Below are positions 34,262 to 48,756 of a stretch of 64,000 bases of DNA, piece after piece. Both the position numbers and the translations under genes were made by a program. The stretch is taken from assembly GCA_014898415.1 (NCBI GenBank), contig RCTD01000010.1:930001-994000 (forward strand), read 5' to 3'. The notes below the pieces were generated by a model. It did not search any database. It saw nothing but the letters and a program-made list of their open reading frames with translations, and had not been told where the DNA came from. Source of the DNA: Stromatinia cepivora (lineage: Eukaryota > Ascomycota > Leotiomycetes > Helotiales > Sclerotiniaceae). The first letter of the stretch is position 1, and each line of letters begins with the position of its first letter.

Positions 34262-36023
34262 CCCGTGGGCGTCGAAGTATGCCTACAGACATATATGAGC
34301 ACTTATGTGGTTTGAGGCGCTGGGGAACTATGCAGTACAAACTGAATGTCAGCAGGAGAAGGGGGAGGGGAAGTTGGTGGTGGTCAAGACTCTGAAGAAT
34401 TGAATGGAAAGAATCCCTATTGCCCAGAGACGGCAAATTTCAGCACTATGAAGATTGAACGTACCTGATCGGTTCTTACGCCAGCCGTTCAAGTGGCAGG
34501 CCTCATTGTGGAAAAGATATAGGGATTATTGAAAGGTTGTGATGGTGAGGTTGCTTATCGTGTCGCGAGTCGCCCGTTCTTTCCATACTGAGATGTAAGC
34601 AGTTCAACAGCATTTCCATTGGCCATTCTTTCTATGACTTATTTTCTATAACAAACATCAAGTATTGTCAATTATAAAGTCATCTCGAGCTATATGTGAT
34701 GAAGATGGAATGAAGACGCTCAGCAGAAGCCGGTCACTTAGTCTTTCAATCAATATAATTGGATAAATTAGATTAGAGATCGCTAGATGCAAGTGCTTTG
34801 AAGTTTTGATCGGTTCAGAAAAGGGTGACAAAGCCTAATGCGTGAATAGCTCAATAATCTTGAAGGGATACCGCTGCAACGCAAATATATTGTACGGGGA
34901 CCGCTTTTCCAAAAAATCTTCAAGGATAAGTTGTTGATTTGAGTCTTGAGGTTCATATACTTCTTACAAAATAAGTCGCTACCAATACATGGGATTCCTC
35001 AATGGTACCCTTGGTCGTTGAGTAGCTAGTATGAAGCAAGGAATATTGAATAAGTTTTCATCCCGAGACAGGAAGCGACACAGGAATCCCAGTAGATACA
35101 TTTCGAAATCCGATGCCATTTTTAAAGTGCTAGCTATAGCCAACAAACAATACTAGGCCAGTAGACCTTTGCAAGCTTAGCCCTACTACTACTACCTTTT
35201 TTGGTAAAGCACTGCTAGATAACAGCCTTGAATGGGGAAATGTCATGCCCGTGTTAATATATCAGCCCCCGTTCTTCATAGACCCGGAAGTCATCCATCA
35301 AATCCTGAGTGGCCCTTCCCTCATAAGTGTGGATATCTATACGTCTAGGTCCGTCTAGGTCCGTCACACAGGGGAGGTAAAGCCGACGGCTATGAGGTAT
35401 CTTCGGCCCGCGTCTTAGGTATATTGTAGTATTTCACATGCACGTCAGAATATATAGTTCCCTGGATAACCTTAGAATTTTCCGGTTATATTCAGCCTAA
35501 AGAATTTATGTTGTTTTCTGAGGAGATGTCCTAGACCAATAACAGGTTCGCCGACAGTTATTAGGTACTCGAGTATTCTCTTTAGGTAGACAGACTATAG
35601 GCCATGGGCCAAGGGCCAAGGACCAAATAATGGGCTAGACGGGGCCAAGACAGGGCCAAGACAACGTAACACAGGGCCAAGGAATCTATCCCCAGTAAAA
35701 TGGTGCGTGGTTTAGCCAATCAAATATCATACGCCGATGGAGCTTTTGATGTTGTGCATACCTGGAATTAAGAATTCTAAAGCTGTTCTAGCCCCAGGAT
35801 AAAACAAACGTGCATGCAATATCTGTGATATTTTGCCAAGGTGTTTTACGAACAAATCTGAGAAATGAGAAATAATCCCTACATTTGATTTACGCTATGG
35901 ATGAGTAAAAACGGTTGCAAAAAGAAAATTACTTGTGTGTTTGTTTATACGACGCTTTGCACGAACGCCCCTGACATGTATCTCAGACTGACCCAAAAAA
36001 AAACCCAAGGATATTAGTATACA
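34262..36023. other. Intergenic stretch with small repeats
   Basis: No gene supported. A duplicated CTAGGTCCGT lies at about 35344-35363, and a GGGCCAAG-type repeat cluster at 35600-35682. The only open frames overlap the end of the methyltransferase gene or are very short. Confidence 0.55.
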
Positions 36024-38352
36024 TCAGGGATTCTCCCGTGGAGGGGTTGATGGCTCTCCACTACCCCAAACGTTTTCAAACGCCTCTCCATCAACTCCGT
36101 ATTTAGGCTTCAATAACACATTTGTCTCTCGAGCCTCGTTCCAATGGCGCGATTCCTCCGATTCATCCCGAGCACTATTACGATTCTCATCCCCATCGAC
36201 TGCAAACTCATCGTCGAGACCTGGTTTAGGATCGACAGCTTCTACATCATCAGTAGGTTCGAATCCTTCTCGGATGTCCTCACCCGCGCCGTCTCCATAT
36301 GTTCGTCTTCAACAATCAGCCTAAAATTCTAATCTGATGAAAGGATAACTTACACATAACGTCGAGGCTCAGCAGCATTCCATCCCGCACTTCCTTCTTT
36401 TCGAGCCCGAACTCTTTCAGTTTCCTCTGCAACAGTGTCTTCGACAATGACATCGACTAATTGGCTCCTATCGGATTTAGCTGAACTGGAGGCAGATGAG
36501 TGTTGTCGCAACATGCCTTTAAGCATCGGCGCTCTTCCCTCTTCGTTAAGACGAGAGTTTTCTTTATTTTTGCCTTTGGAATCTCTGCTGCGGCTATTTC
36601 TTGAGGATTTTCTTTTAGTTCGGCTGGTGACATCCTCAACCGTCTCTCTAATGTTACTAGCCCTTCGAATACGATTGTCTTTAGTAGGTTGGAGAAGATT
36701 GCGGTTAGCTGAAGTAGTCAAAAGATCAGGCTGCCCAGTGAGCCACCGTTCTCTTGACGCTTCATGAGCAGTGATTACTGGATACTACAGATAACGAGTT
36801 AGCTTTGAAGAAGTAGTAGGTAAACACCACTTACGTTCCAATCCCCAAACTCCAGCTGTCTGGCTCTTTCGTAAAGACCTTCTTCGTCAGGATCTAGGCC
36901 TTGTTGCTCCATTCCACCATCTCCCCATCCCATATAGTCAGAATCACCATCACGGGGTTGTATAGGGGATTGGGTTCCAGGAGATCCAGCATTGTTACCA
37001 AGCAATGGTGTTCTCGCATTTGCTTCTCCAGGTTTTGGAATCCAGTATTTTCCTTTCCCGCCACGCTCATATCGCATACCTTCCATCATTCGAGCTACTC
37101 TTGACGAGGACCCTTCATGAGCCAACACGTTATCTCCTGAATCAAATAGCCGGTATTCATATTTCTTCCCACTGAATGTTTCTTTCGTATCTTCGATAAG
37201 ATCACGAATACCAAAAGCATCCCGAATAGCGTAGCGGACAGGCATCCTAGCTGCAGAGATAGTGACATCTGCATAGTCATGCCATGAAAAGGCATACCAA
37301 TGTCCGATTGCGAAAATAGGCATCTCAATACAGATCAATGCATCCTGTATCGCTGCAGCGAGACTGTCGGCTGTGTAATCCTCCACATTGTCTGGAATTG
37401 CCCCAAGAAAGACCAAGATGGAAAGAAGAAATCCTTGCCAGTATGAAGCAAATATGATGAGCTTAATACACAAGAATTTCGGCACGGGACGAAAGGGTTG
37501 TAAATCCCTAGACATGATAACCCAAAACATCCCGAGGGAATATAAACTCAGTGTGACACTAATATTGTAGATAATACCACTCCACATGTAACCAGAACTT
37601 AAAGAAATAGTACCTTCTTGATAAACACCCGTAGCCTTCATAATGATAGCTGAAAGTCCAAGAAGAGGCTTCAGCCAAGCATATTGTAGAATTCCACGTT
37701 TGATGGCCAAGAATGTGTGGGGATCTGATATATCGACCTTAGGGAAGACATGATTCAATGGCCAGAGGTGATGAACCGGTGCTCGTCCATGCATCATGAT
37801 AATCAAAGATCGTTCACCTCCGAGGAAATTGATAAGGAGTTGGAAAAAGGTGTAAATTGTGAAAGCCTGCTAGCACTTAGTTCCGCGGCACTATTATCTA
37901 GAAACTCTAACCCACCTCATATACATCACGAATAGGATCGAGGAACAGCGCTGCCTCTCTCGAAACAAGACTGGTCCATGAAGAGATTGAATATATCGGC
38001 ACCCTAAGCATGCTTATCAGAACAGGAACTTTGAATGTGATTGACGATTTCAACCACGTACATAAGTAGGATTCGAATAACATAGCGTTGTAGAAGGGGC
38101 TTCCGATAGTTTTTCCTAAACACGTTTAGATATGTAATTTGTTCCTTCATTGTATAATATATAACGTACGTCTGCAACCAAACCGACCTGTTAATGAGAC
38201 ATTAGCTTTCAAGTAGATGAACAAGGTGGGCGCTGGCAAACATACACGATAGAAAGTATAGACGCTAGCAATGCAGCAGAACCAGCTACCACAATTGTTG
38301 CATTTGTCAACTTCTCGCCGGTACCACCAGAAAGATCACTGTTTCCCGCCAT
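36024..38352 (-). CDS. OSTalpha/TMEM184 (DUF300) family membrane protein
   Basis: Seven exons in one frame: 38246-38352, 38170-38187, 38062-38115, 37916-38003, 36835-37866, 36354-36784 and 36024-36306 (2,013 nt, 670 aa). The N-terminal half has about seven hydrophobic segments and the family block RYVIRILLMVPIYSISSW, then YEAFTIYTFFQLLINFLGGE, KRGILQYAWLKP, and EMPIFAIGHWYAFSWHDYAD. These match the OSTalpha/TMEM184 family (PF03619), which includes solute transporters and vacuolar or endosomal proteins; the exact role here is unknown. The C-terminal half is hydrophilic and charged (basic TKRKSSRNSRSRDSKGK, later acidic). Donor GTACGT is used twice. The last acceptor (GAAG, 36307-36308) was chosen because it opens the long acidic tail; a nearer TTTAG acceptor stops early. 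Confidence 0.9.
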
Positions 38353-38901
38353 CACCTTAAAGGGTGAAAGGGTATCAATGAAGTTGGCACTCTCTCGTGG
38401 TCAAGATAATCTGTGGCGAGTGGATTCGAGCTTGAAGATCTCAAGTTGTGCGACTAACATGATCTGCAAAACTCTCCTTCATACTGTAAATAATGAATGA
38501 TAAGCCTAGTGAATGTTATACTCTTTGCAAATTAATTGCATCAGAGCTGTTTCCACAGTGAAATAGGTAGTTGCTAGAGGCGAAGCGTGCGTAATTCTGC
38601 CAAGGCGGTAGGAGCTTCTAGAGCGGCAAATGCGGCCGGCCCCTATGAAGCATCATTTCATTTCATGCGATATAACTATTCAATCCTTTTGCGCTTCATC
38701 GATTCAACGAAAGAGATTTATACAACTTTGACCACTTCACTTGCCAGACCCCTGACTCTACGGTTTGTTTGAAATTGAAGAAAAAGTTCAATCATATTCG
38801 AGAGACAATGCAACGTGTAGCATGGAGGCCGGAATCTTTGCAGTCATGAGCATTTCAGTCGGAGTTGCATAGGACTTTACTTCACAAAAGAACATTAAAG
38901 A
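38353..38901. promoter_or_regulatory. Shared divergent promoter region, OSTalpha-type gene and CSF1
   Basis: Only 549 bp separate two divergent start codons, so both promoters and 5' leaders must fit here. No TATA box or known site was confidently identified. Confidence 0.5.
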
Positions 38902-41900
38902 ATGGCGAGCAGTAGTGGCTTGACGGCTTCCCCTTTGCGACCGGATTTGGCCTTCAATTGGTAACTCTTCGCATTCCTAGCGTGAGAGCAGCTAACTAAT
39001 AATTTAGGGTTTTCCTTATTGAGTTAATTGTCTGTGGAATTGTGTAGGTCTTATGCTGAAATTTGGTATGGCATAGCTAATCCTCGATACAGTACACTGT
39101 TCTTCCTTTTTTATTTCAATCGCGTCTTCGCTGCCGTCATATCATGGGGTCTTCGAGTCTGGACATGGCGTCAATATCGAGTTTATATCGACATTCAAGC
39201 TTTACAGATCTCCCTCCTTGGAGGGCGCGTGTTCTTGAAGGGTGTTAGATATCATGGCAACAATGAAACTATATTGATACAAAATGGATATATCACATGG
39301 ACATATTGGCTTCGCAACGTGAGGGAATTGGATTTGAGGAATGATGATTTTACGAAGGAGCATGAGGAGCATGAGTCGACGGTTAATACTGGTATTGATC
39401 AGGAAGGGGGTCCAAAAGAAAATAAGGAACTACCGTGTCGAATCAATATCGTCTTGCATGGAGTCGAATGGTTTGTATACAACCGAAGTGCGGCATACGA
39501 CGCCATTATTTCTGGAATTGCCGGAGAGCGTGAGAAATCAGATCATGTCGCGCATAGCCATGGAGATGATCCCCCTCAGCACGTGAGGTTAAGAAAGAAG
39601 GGCGTTGTAAATGATCATGGGAATGCGCGAGATTTGTCCAAAGACTCGAAAAGCGATTCTCAAACCGCCCCCTCTCATATGGAAGAACAAGCTAAGATTG
39701 GAACACCTCATGTAGAAGGTAAACCCGGTAGATCTTCAGCGCACTCCCAAACAGCCGATGCTATGGGAAGTGACGAATCACATGCGACTGTGGAATCAAC
39801 TTTCTTGCTTAGGTTCCTCCCCGTCCACGTTGAATGTTCCAAAGCTGCATTGGTACTAGGAAATGAAAACACTAAGAGCGTACTCATTGCTAAAATGGAC
39901 AAGGCGGAGGGAGAGCTGGACGCCTCGGCGTCCACCAAGCTGGATCAATATAGGCAGCTCATAAACTTTCGCTTCCACCATCCCGTTATACAAATGCAAC
40001 CGAATCATGACTACAAAGAAGATCAGACCTCAGCTGCCTGCCGAATTAAGCACGGCGGTCTTGATCAGTCAGACCCCAGTGCACGTCGCGCCCATTCTCA
40101 CAACTTTTTCCATCGCCAGCGTAAAAGAGCATGGCATACTATTCAAGACCTTGTACCTTTCTTTAGAAGTTCTGTAGAGTCTTTCTCATCTATTCATGAC
40201 AGCCGCTTAAACTCACCTACCCCAGGATGCCCTAATCCAAGCAACTGGCAAGGGCTTTCGAGATATCTAGATGAGAGTGAGCAGGACGACAAGGCGCGGT
40301 GGTCCTCCAACGAATATGCAACAGTTACTACTATAGTTGATAGTCCTAAGGCAACAATGAACTTTTATTGGGATGTCCCAGGCAAGGTTCAGCGACGTCG
40401 TGAAGTGACAAAATCAACATACAATAATATCAACGGCGATGTTCCTCCTGAATGGGGGATTGAACTTTACTTAGAAGGGGCAATTATTAATTACGGTCCT
40501 TGGGCAGATAGACAGCGTGCGGAAATCCAGCGGGTCTTCTTTCCAAGTCTTTGTAAAGATGCCTCTCCCGCCGAGATGATTGAGCCTGGTGAATATAGAG
40601 TCCCAACACAGTTCAAACTTTACATCGAACTTGACCACGACACAACGCTTCGAGTGCCCATTAGAGAGGAATCGAAGAATTGGAAATGGACAAAGCAAGC
40701 AGATACTACGGGTGCCCGCCAAAGCGAACGAAAACGGACTAGTAATAGAGGTCGCAGGAGAAAAGATGATAAGGGCGCCCCTGGGCCTGAGGTTCAGGTT
40801 CGCCCGTTTGGTTGGCTTGATATCAAAGTTGGCGCGAATGCGACAGTTCGGTACCTTATGGATATGGTGGCAGGGGAGTCTGGTTTTTCAAATAAGCTTC
40901 AGTTGGATTTGCCTAACACGGAGATCACTACTAGTGTTAACCACGGCCTACTATGGAGATCCACCGGGAATGTCATAAGCTGCGATATGTCTAACCCTTT
41001 GCAGTGGAATGGTTTCCGAACATGGAACTTCGATATTGGTAGTCGCGGATTGGAACTCTTCATCTTGAGGGAGCATGTCTTCCTCCTCACAGATCTTGTT
41101 GCTGACTGGGCCACTGGGCCGCCGCCGGAATATCTCACATTTACGCCATTTCGGTACTTAGTGAATCTCAACCTTCAAGGGTTTAGACTCTACCTCAACA
41201 TCAATGACTCCAATATAATCAATAATCCTGCCGATTTTGACGACAATACCTTTATCATCATTTTCGGAGAGTCGCTTATCGCAGATATTTGCATTCCAAT
41301 TGATACCTTTCGACCCCATCGAAATGATATATCATTTGATGTTTTGGCTAAGCATGGTGGATTGAATTTGCATGTACCTCCATGGAATACGCAGGCGACC
41401 TTTCTAAATTCCACAGAAATAGCCCAACTCGACACTTTAAAACTTGGTGGGAAATATCAGTATTGTGCAACTACTTCGTCCAGCAATACCGATACACTTA
41501 TACTTGATGTGTACGGTAATGGGGCTACAGCTCAATTCTACGGATTCGTTATACGATATTACCTTAAGGTGAAAGACAATTACTTCGGTGATGATATCCA
41601 CTTCAGAACCTTGGAGGAACACCAAGACGCTATTCGTGTAAAAACCGCTAGCAGCCAAGAAGCCACAAACGTTCAACCTCACAAGAAGAGCAATGATTTA
41701 GATGTAATCTTGAGCGTATCTGCCGACGAATCTAGTGTAATTTTGCCCGCAAATTTGTATTCTGCAAAGGGCCATGTGCGCATCGATATTGCGACACTGG
41801 CTGCTGATCTCCGCTTCACTAACTACTACATGGACCTAGATGTAGAGCTGAGCACATTAGCCTTCTCCTTGGGTACGGAGAATGACGGTAGAATGTCCCT

Positions 41901-44900
41901 TGTGAGCGCAACATCTGGAACCCAACTCTTCGTAGATGGTCTTAACATCTCAGGCAATCGCCTTTTTGGTTTACCTCCTACTGAACCAACTTATGTCTGT
42001 AATTGGGATTTTGGGGTAGGTGCAATCACTGGTGAGTGTACAAGCGAATTCTTTGTGCGATTACTTGGAGGTGCTAAGGCGCTTGCATTTTCCTTCGATG
42101 ATGATGAAAATGCTCTGCCACCCACTGCTGAGCTATTGTTGCACGACGTAACTTTTCTTCGCGCCTCAGTCGATTCTATTCGCATTTGGATACATGTCGA
42201 AGAGGCAGCCTTTCTTTTTTCTACCTCTAAGATTACTCTGAATTTTGATGATTGGGCTGGATCTCATTATTCCAAAAAACTGGATCTTCAAATACCAAAC
42301 TTGAATATTGGCTGCGTTGATGCGGAATCAGCGTCTAGGCACAGGTCGAGAACACAACATCCAGTAGAGACGCACGGCCTTGTTCAGACAACCATCTCCT
42401 TTGGAATGATCCAGAAGAAGCTTGCATTTGTGAAAGACCGCCGATTGCAGCAAGAGAACTTAAGGCACCATGATAGAAGAACACACAGAACCGACTTCCT
42501 CTTACATGATTATGTTACGACGGATATAGACCGAGACAATGTCGACCCGCCTGCCATGTGTGTTCCGACAATGCCCCCTCCAATCTTCTATAATGATGGC
42601 CTTAGTCAAAACAGGTCATTTAGTTCTGAAATGTCCTCCAAGGTATCGTCGGTGCGCAGGAATCGACCTGAGACGGGGCGTAAGAGCTCGTTCTTGGCCG
42701 CTTCTAGTTCAAGTTTAAGAAGCGATCGGAGCATTGTTCGATCTCACTCGTTCAATCATGAGGGAACATCGATTTCGGCTTCTCGCTCCAGAAGTATACA
42801 GGCTGGCCAATCTCATCTCAGAGATCTTTCTGTCTCAACCGGTCGTCAATCTTCATTCTATAGTGCTGTCGGCGAGCCCAAAGGCCTTCCCCCTTCCAGT
42901 GTCACCTTCTCGAGCTCCTACATTGCACCATACTTTCCCCTCGCGGCCGTAGAACCTGACCTTAAGGATCTCCCAGTCCTAGACCCCGAAACCCAAACCG
43001 AAAATGCCATGAGATCACCTCGCATGAATCTAGGAGATATACAACCAGATCGAGTTGGCGAGGATGCGACCCACGTCAGTTTTATCGTGGAAATGCCTTG
43101 TGGCATCAAGGCAGTGCTCAGTCCGAAGGCTGTAGGAGCTGTTGCGGACCTACTTTCAGCAATACAACCCGTAGATCCCGTTGATATGATAGATGATCTC
43201 CAGATCAGTTCTATGGGTGAGATATTTGGTCTGGATAAAAAAGACAAAACGAATGGCGAGGTTCTTGATATAGCTGTGCGGACTCCAGGCATATGTCTTC
43301 GCTTCTTAAATTCACCAGATGCGCATGACTCAAGCAGTGACACACATGATCAGTATGACCTTTCTGTTTCGCAGCTTGCTATTACTGCAAGAAGTGAAAC
43401 GACTGGAACGTCGAATGTCCTCGCTGCCCAATCAGATCGGCAATCCTCTGCGATTCATTTGTCCCTTGGCTCTGCTGTTGTTGCCGCCAAGGAACGGTTT
43501 GGCGATCTGAACGATCCACAAGCAGCCGTAAACGTCATCCTCGAGGATGTCGTGTCCTGGATTGCTTCTGGCGATAACACAGCAGCAAATGTGATATTCA
43601 AAACTATCGAGGTCAATACTGCTAGCAGCAAGATCGAATACCTTGCCTCATTGGTTCATCGCACCAATGTCCTCGCTGATCGTGTAGGTGAGACATTTGC
43701 ATCTAGATTAAGCCAGCAACGAAATCGCCTCCAGCTTTTTACATATCTCGTTGCAACTGCAGGAGAACATGCAACAGACCCATTGTTTTTGACAAGGCCG
43801 GCTTATGTCCTCCGAAGTGCACAAAAACATTTGAGGACTCATGATTCCTGGAAAGTGATTGCTCGACTTCGACATATGTATTCCATTCTTGGTACATCTT
43901 CACAGCTCGATATCATGAGCCGTTGCGCAAACAATGCAGAAAGTGTTCCCGAAGACGCTGCACAGCGAGTTATTGCCAGCTTTGCTCAATGGAGGAGCTG
44001 GGATCTCAGTAATCTTGGCACTTGTGTTCTCATGAGCAATGTTTTTGGTCTTGCCAAGGATGGTGCTACCACAGCCATCGCAGAAGCACCAGGCATAAAT
44101 ATATCATTTGGAACAGAACTCGTAAGGCTTGTGATTGATCCAGGCCCAAAGCAAAATGAGATTGCACTGTCTTCTTTGATGGCTAGTGCGTCAGTCACAA
44201 CTACATTTTCTCCCATTGCGTCTCCAGGATCTGTTTCACAGCATCACTCGGATGCAGACACTGTACAGAATACTGTCCTACATGTATTTTGTGAAGATAT
44301 ATCGATCAATCTAAATTGGGAACTGTGTGAGCTCGCACAAGATATCTTGAGACTATATCAACAAAGCGAGTCGAACGTACCAGTACCAGGAAGACCTTCG
44401 CCAATCACGCTAGCTCGCCCAAAAGTAAAACCAAAGGAGAATCTTCAGATCGTGATTGCAACAGACAAAGGTTCTATCACTCTAGACACAATTAACCTTA
44501 AAGCTGTTTCCATTAGTAAGGGCTTGAAAGTTTCCATTGTTCTGACGGAGGAAATTGCCAATACGACTATGTTAAATGTCATGCTCGCCGCAGAAGCTGT
44601 CACCTCGAAGATCCAGAGTCATTCACAACCACTAAGTCTGTGTCAGTTGCGGAATCCTAGTGTATATGTCTCACATGAAAATTTAATGCTCAACGAAATC
44701 CCTATGAACGTTTTCAAAGTTGCAGCAAATTCGCAAGAATTGTCATTCATAGTCCAGCAAGATATCGTGGCACTTATTGAAGTCTTGGACCTAGTAATTG
44801 GGGATGAAGTCGCCCAGCTTCACTGTTTGGTAACGAAACTCCCAACAGCTAAACGGCCTACGTCACCGTCGATTGTCTCGCCGTCCAGTGTTCAAGAACC

Positions 44901-47900
44901 GAAGCCGATCAACAAAATTCACTTGGCACTGTTCCTCGATATGTATCAAATCAGCATACCTCTCATACAATCGTTGACATATACTATTTCAGGTATTATC
45001 GCCAGAGCCTCCTTGGCAGCTCAATTTGGGTCCGAAATTGTCTTCGATTTCGACATTAAGGAGCACTCACATGATGTGCAAACAGCGCAAAACGATAAAC
45101 AGCAAAGTATCTCGTTGTTGCAAATGCCGCCAACTAACGGCCGTATAGTTAGCAGCATGTCTGAGGAAGAGAATAGGATTTCAATATTTGCTTCCGTAGA
45201 ACCCATAGAGCTGGATGCAGCTGCTCTTCATAGTCTCTCGACTGCTCTCAATCGGCCAGAGATATCTAGCGTTGTCTCAGATATCCGCGACGATATAAAA
45301 GCAATACAAGCACATGTTGAGGAAATATTCGACACAAGCGGCAGTCCAGTGCCTGCTTCCCCCCCAAAAGTTGGCCCTGCCCTTATTTACGACGCTCACC
45401 TGACCTTTGCGGGCTTGGATATCTATGCAAATGCGGAACCGTCGCGAGACGGGAAAACCACGGCAAAACTGGGATTTAATGTTGGATGCGTGCAACTTCT
45501 AGTTGCTAACAGGCTGGAGACACGCGGGCCAACATATGAGTTCCCGGAGATTCATATAAATCTGCACCGCATATTGTTCGAATTATCTCGTCTGAACAAC
45601 GGGAATATGGAACCCTGCGGGAATCTTGCATTTGCTGCTTTCTTGACTGCCACGAGCAAGAAGAACGAGATTGGGGATGACGTGAGATCGTTCAATCTTA
45701 CGAGTAATGGCCTCGAGATTAATCTTTTCGCTGAAACTGCATCTTCCGTGGTAGAGGTCATGGGACATTTGAAAAATAAAATCAAAGACATTGACTTTAC
45801 GCGCGAGAAACAATATTTCAAAAAATTTCGCAAGTCAAAACCCAGGATTACAGTTAACGACGAGCCTAAAGATTACGATAGTATCACCGGCTCAACCTCA
45901 ACCATTATGTTCGCTTCAATGTACACTCTTGAATTGCTCAATATCCAAATTAGCTGGCTAGTTGGCAGTGCAGAAAATGATCGCGTCTCACACTCTGAAA
46001 GAGAAAATTTGGTTCTGTCATTGAACCGCGTTCATTTATCGACAAGAAAGGAAAATTCTGCTCGACTTACCATCGAAGACTTACAACTGCAAATGGTACC
46101 CTCTTCGCATGATAAAATCCAACGGTCACTCAATTCAGCTTTGTTACCAGAGGTAATCTTTAATGTTGGATATATTTCTGGTCAGAATACTCGGAGGTTA
46201 GCATTTCAAGCGGCAGGGAAATCCCTTGACTTGCGACTGACTTCTCGATTCATCATACCTGCCGCTGAACTTCAGCGATCAATAGGATCTGCTGTGGAAT
46301 TGGTAAGGGTAGCATCAGCTACCTGGAGCACAAGCCCATCACTAACACTACCGTCTCCAACGCCAGACAACAAGAGACAGCCCTTCTTTGGTAAGAAGCG
46401 GATGGAGTCTCTATTAGTGGATGCAGATTTTGCTGGAGCTGTTGTATATCTGTCAGGTAAGAAAGTGACAGAAACTACACAGCCAAATCAAGCAGGCACG
46501 GCGAACCAAGGGGCCCAGACCGGAAGGTACGGGCAATTTACTCATACAGATGCGGGCAGCAGCACAGTATTACGCGCGCCTGGCCTGGCTTGGAAGGTGG
46601 AGTATACAGATAATGGTCTAGATGACCCTTCCTTGAATGCTGAGGTCAAAGTTGATGCTTCCACAAATATACTGTACCCGTCAGTTGTCCCTCTTATCCT
46701 AGAGATATCCTCCTCTGTCAAAGACATTGTAAGTGAAGATGGCAAGGATAAGAAGTTGGTGCCGAAACCGTCACCTCAAAAATTCATGAGCTCCGACGAC
46801 GATAACATATTGGCAGCCGATCCGAGTACTGTTCTTGGCCGCACCAAACTGAATTTGGGACTTAGAATTTGTAAGCAAGAGTTCACCCTTAGCTGTCAGC
46901 CTATAGCCCGCGTCGCTGCTAGTGCTCGATTCGATGAGATTTACATGACAATTAATACGGTCCGTTCCACCGAGCATGGTCATTTCTTTGCTGCATCTGT
47001 CGCTTTCACGAGGCTGCAGGCTTCAGTACAGCATGTCTACTCTAGGGAATCTACTGGGAGTTTTGATGTAGAATCAATATTCCTGTCTCTAATGAATAGT
47101 AAGCATGTGAGTGGCACCAGTGGATTGTCTGCAATATTGAAAATCAGTCCCATGAAGGTCTTATTCAATGCCAAGCAATTGCAAGACTTTCTACTTTTCA
47201 GAGAGATCTGGGTTCCCCCAGAGATGCGCGAAGGCTCTACGGCTCCAGTATCGTCACCCGACAATTCACAATCGTCAACATTCCTCGTGCAGAGATACCA
47301 GCAAGTGGCAGCGACTGGCGCTTTCCCTTGGAACGCTACAGTCTCTATTGCTGAGCTTGACGTTCAATTAGATCTTGGTCAGGCTATTGGCAAATCCGCC
47401 TTTGTCATATCCAGCTTCTGGATCTCATCAAAAAAGAACTCGGATTGGGAGCAAAACTTATGTCTTGGCTTTGATAAAGTCGGGGTTGACAGCTCCGGCA
47501 GGATGAGTGGGTTCGTGACACTTCAGGATTTCAAAGTACGTACCTCGATACAATGGCCAGCACGCGAGAAAGCCTTGAATCAAACACCGCTAGTACAAGG
47601 CTCTTTGGGTTTCAGTCAATTACGAGTCAAGGCTGCTTTCGATTATCAGGCTTTCTTGGTCGCGGATATCAGATCTTTCGAATTCCTCATGTATAATGTT
47701 CGCAATGGCTCCCAAGCTAAGGGTGATCGACTGGTTGCCATTTTGGATGGGGAAGCAGTACAAATATTTTGCACCGCAACGACCGCAGCGCAGGCAATTG
47801 CACTCTATCAAGCCTTCTTGCGACTTGCCCAAGAGAAAAAGAGTAATTATGAAACGTCCCTGTCGGAAATCGAAAGATACATAAAGCGTAAATCAGTATC

Positions 47901-48756
47901 GCAGACAATGTCACCTCATCCCAAAACACCCTCGATGGAGCCGAAAATAGAAAAGTCGAAATCGCCCGTCTCATTACACACTGATGTGATCGTCACGCTG
48001 AAAGCATTGAATGTAGCGGCATTTCCGAGCACATTCTCGGACCATCAAGTCTTCAAGGTCGAGGCACTCAATGCACAGGCAAGATTTGCGGTAACCATGG
48101 ATCAAGGGAAAATCCATAGTATCTTGGGTCTCACTCTTGGTCAACTTCGTATTGGGCTTGCTGGAGTGAAGCAGGTTGAGGCGCCAAAGTCTGTTAGTGA
48201 CCTTTCTGTGGAAGATGTGGTTGAAAGTGTCACCGGATCTCGGGGAGGCACCATATTAAAAGTTCCCCAAGTTGAGGCTACGATGCAAACCTGGCAAATG
48301 CCTGGCTCCAACCATATCGACTACATATTCAAAAGCTCCTTTGAAGGGAAAGTTGAGGTTGGATGGAATTATTCTCGTGTCAGCTATATTCGTAGCATGT
48401 ACGCAACACATACAAAGGCACTCGCGCAAAGACTAGGGAAGCCTCTACCACCATCCGCCCTGAAAATCACAGGTGTACCAAATGCAGAAGACCCACAAAG
48501 TAAGGAAGGCAAGCAACAAAAGATTACAGCCGAAGTCAACGTTCCTTTGTCGAAATATGAATATGCAGCCCTGGTACCTCCAATTATCGAGACACCTCTT
48601 CTTCAGAGTCTGGGTGAGGCGACGCCACCATTAGAATTTTTCGGGTTACAACGAGAACGACTTCCAAATCTTACACATCAAATAGTGATTGTGGCGTTGT
48701 TAGAATTGGCTGGGGAGGTAGAGGATGCTTATGCAAAGATTTTGGGGTCCTCTTGA
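38902..48756 (+). CDS. CSF1: Csf1-type bridge-like lipid transfer protein
   Basis: Exons 38902-38960, 39008-39043 and 39093-48756 (9,759 nt, 3,252 aa), with introns of 47 and 49 nt near the 5' end. The spliced N-terminus FNWVFLIELIVCGIVTLFF forms one transmembrane anchor, followed by YFNRVFAAVISWGLRVWTWR and ALQISLLGGRVFLKGVRYHG, the conserved opening of fungal Csf1. Csf1 belongs to the BLTP1/Tweek/KIAA1109 group: long beta-groove proteins that move phospholipid between the ER and other membranes; yeast Csf1 supports GPI-anchor synthesis and cold adaptation. The length is typical. Ser-rich, probably disordered insertions lie at about residues 195-265 and 1200-1330. No stop or frameshift interrupts nearly 10 kb. 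A frame-internal Met at 39028 lies inside the second exon/intron region and is not the start. Confidence 0.95.
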
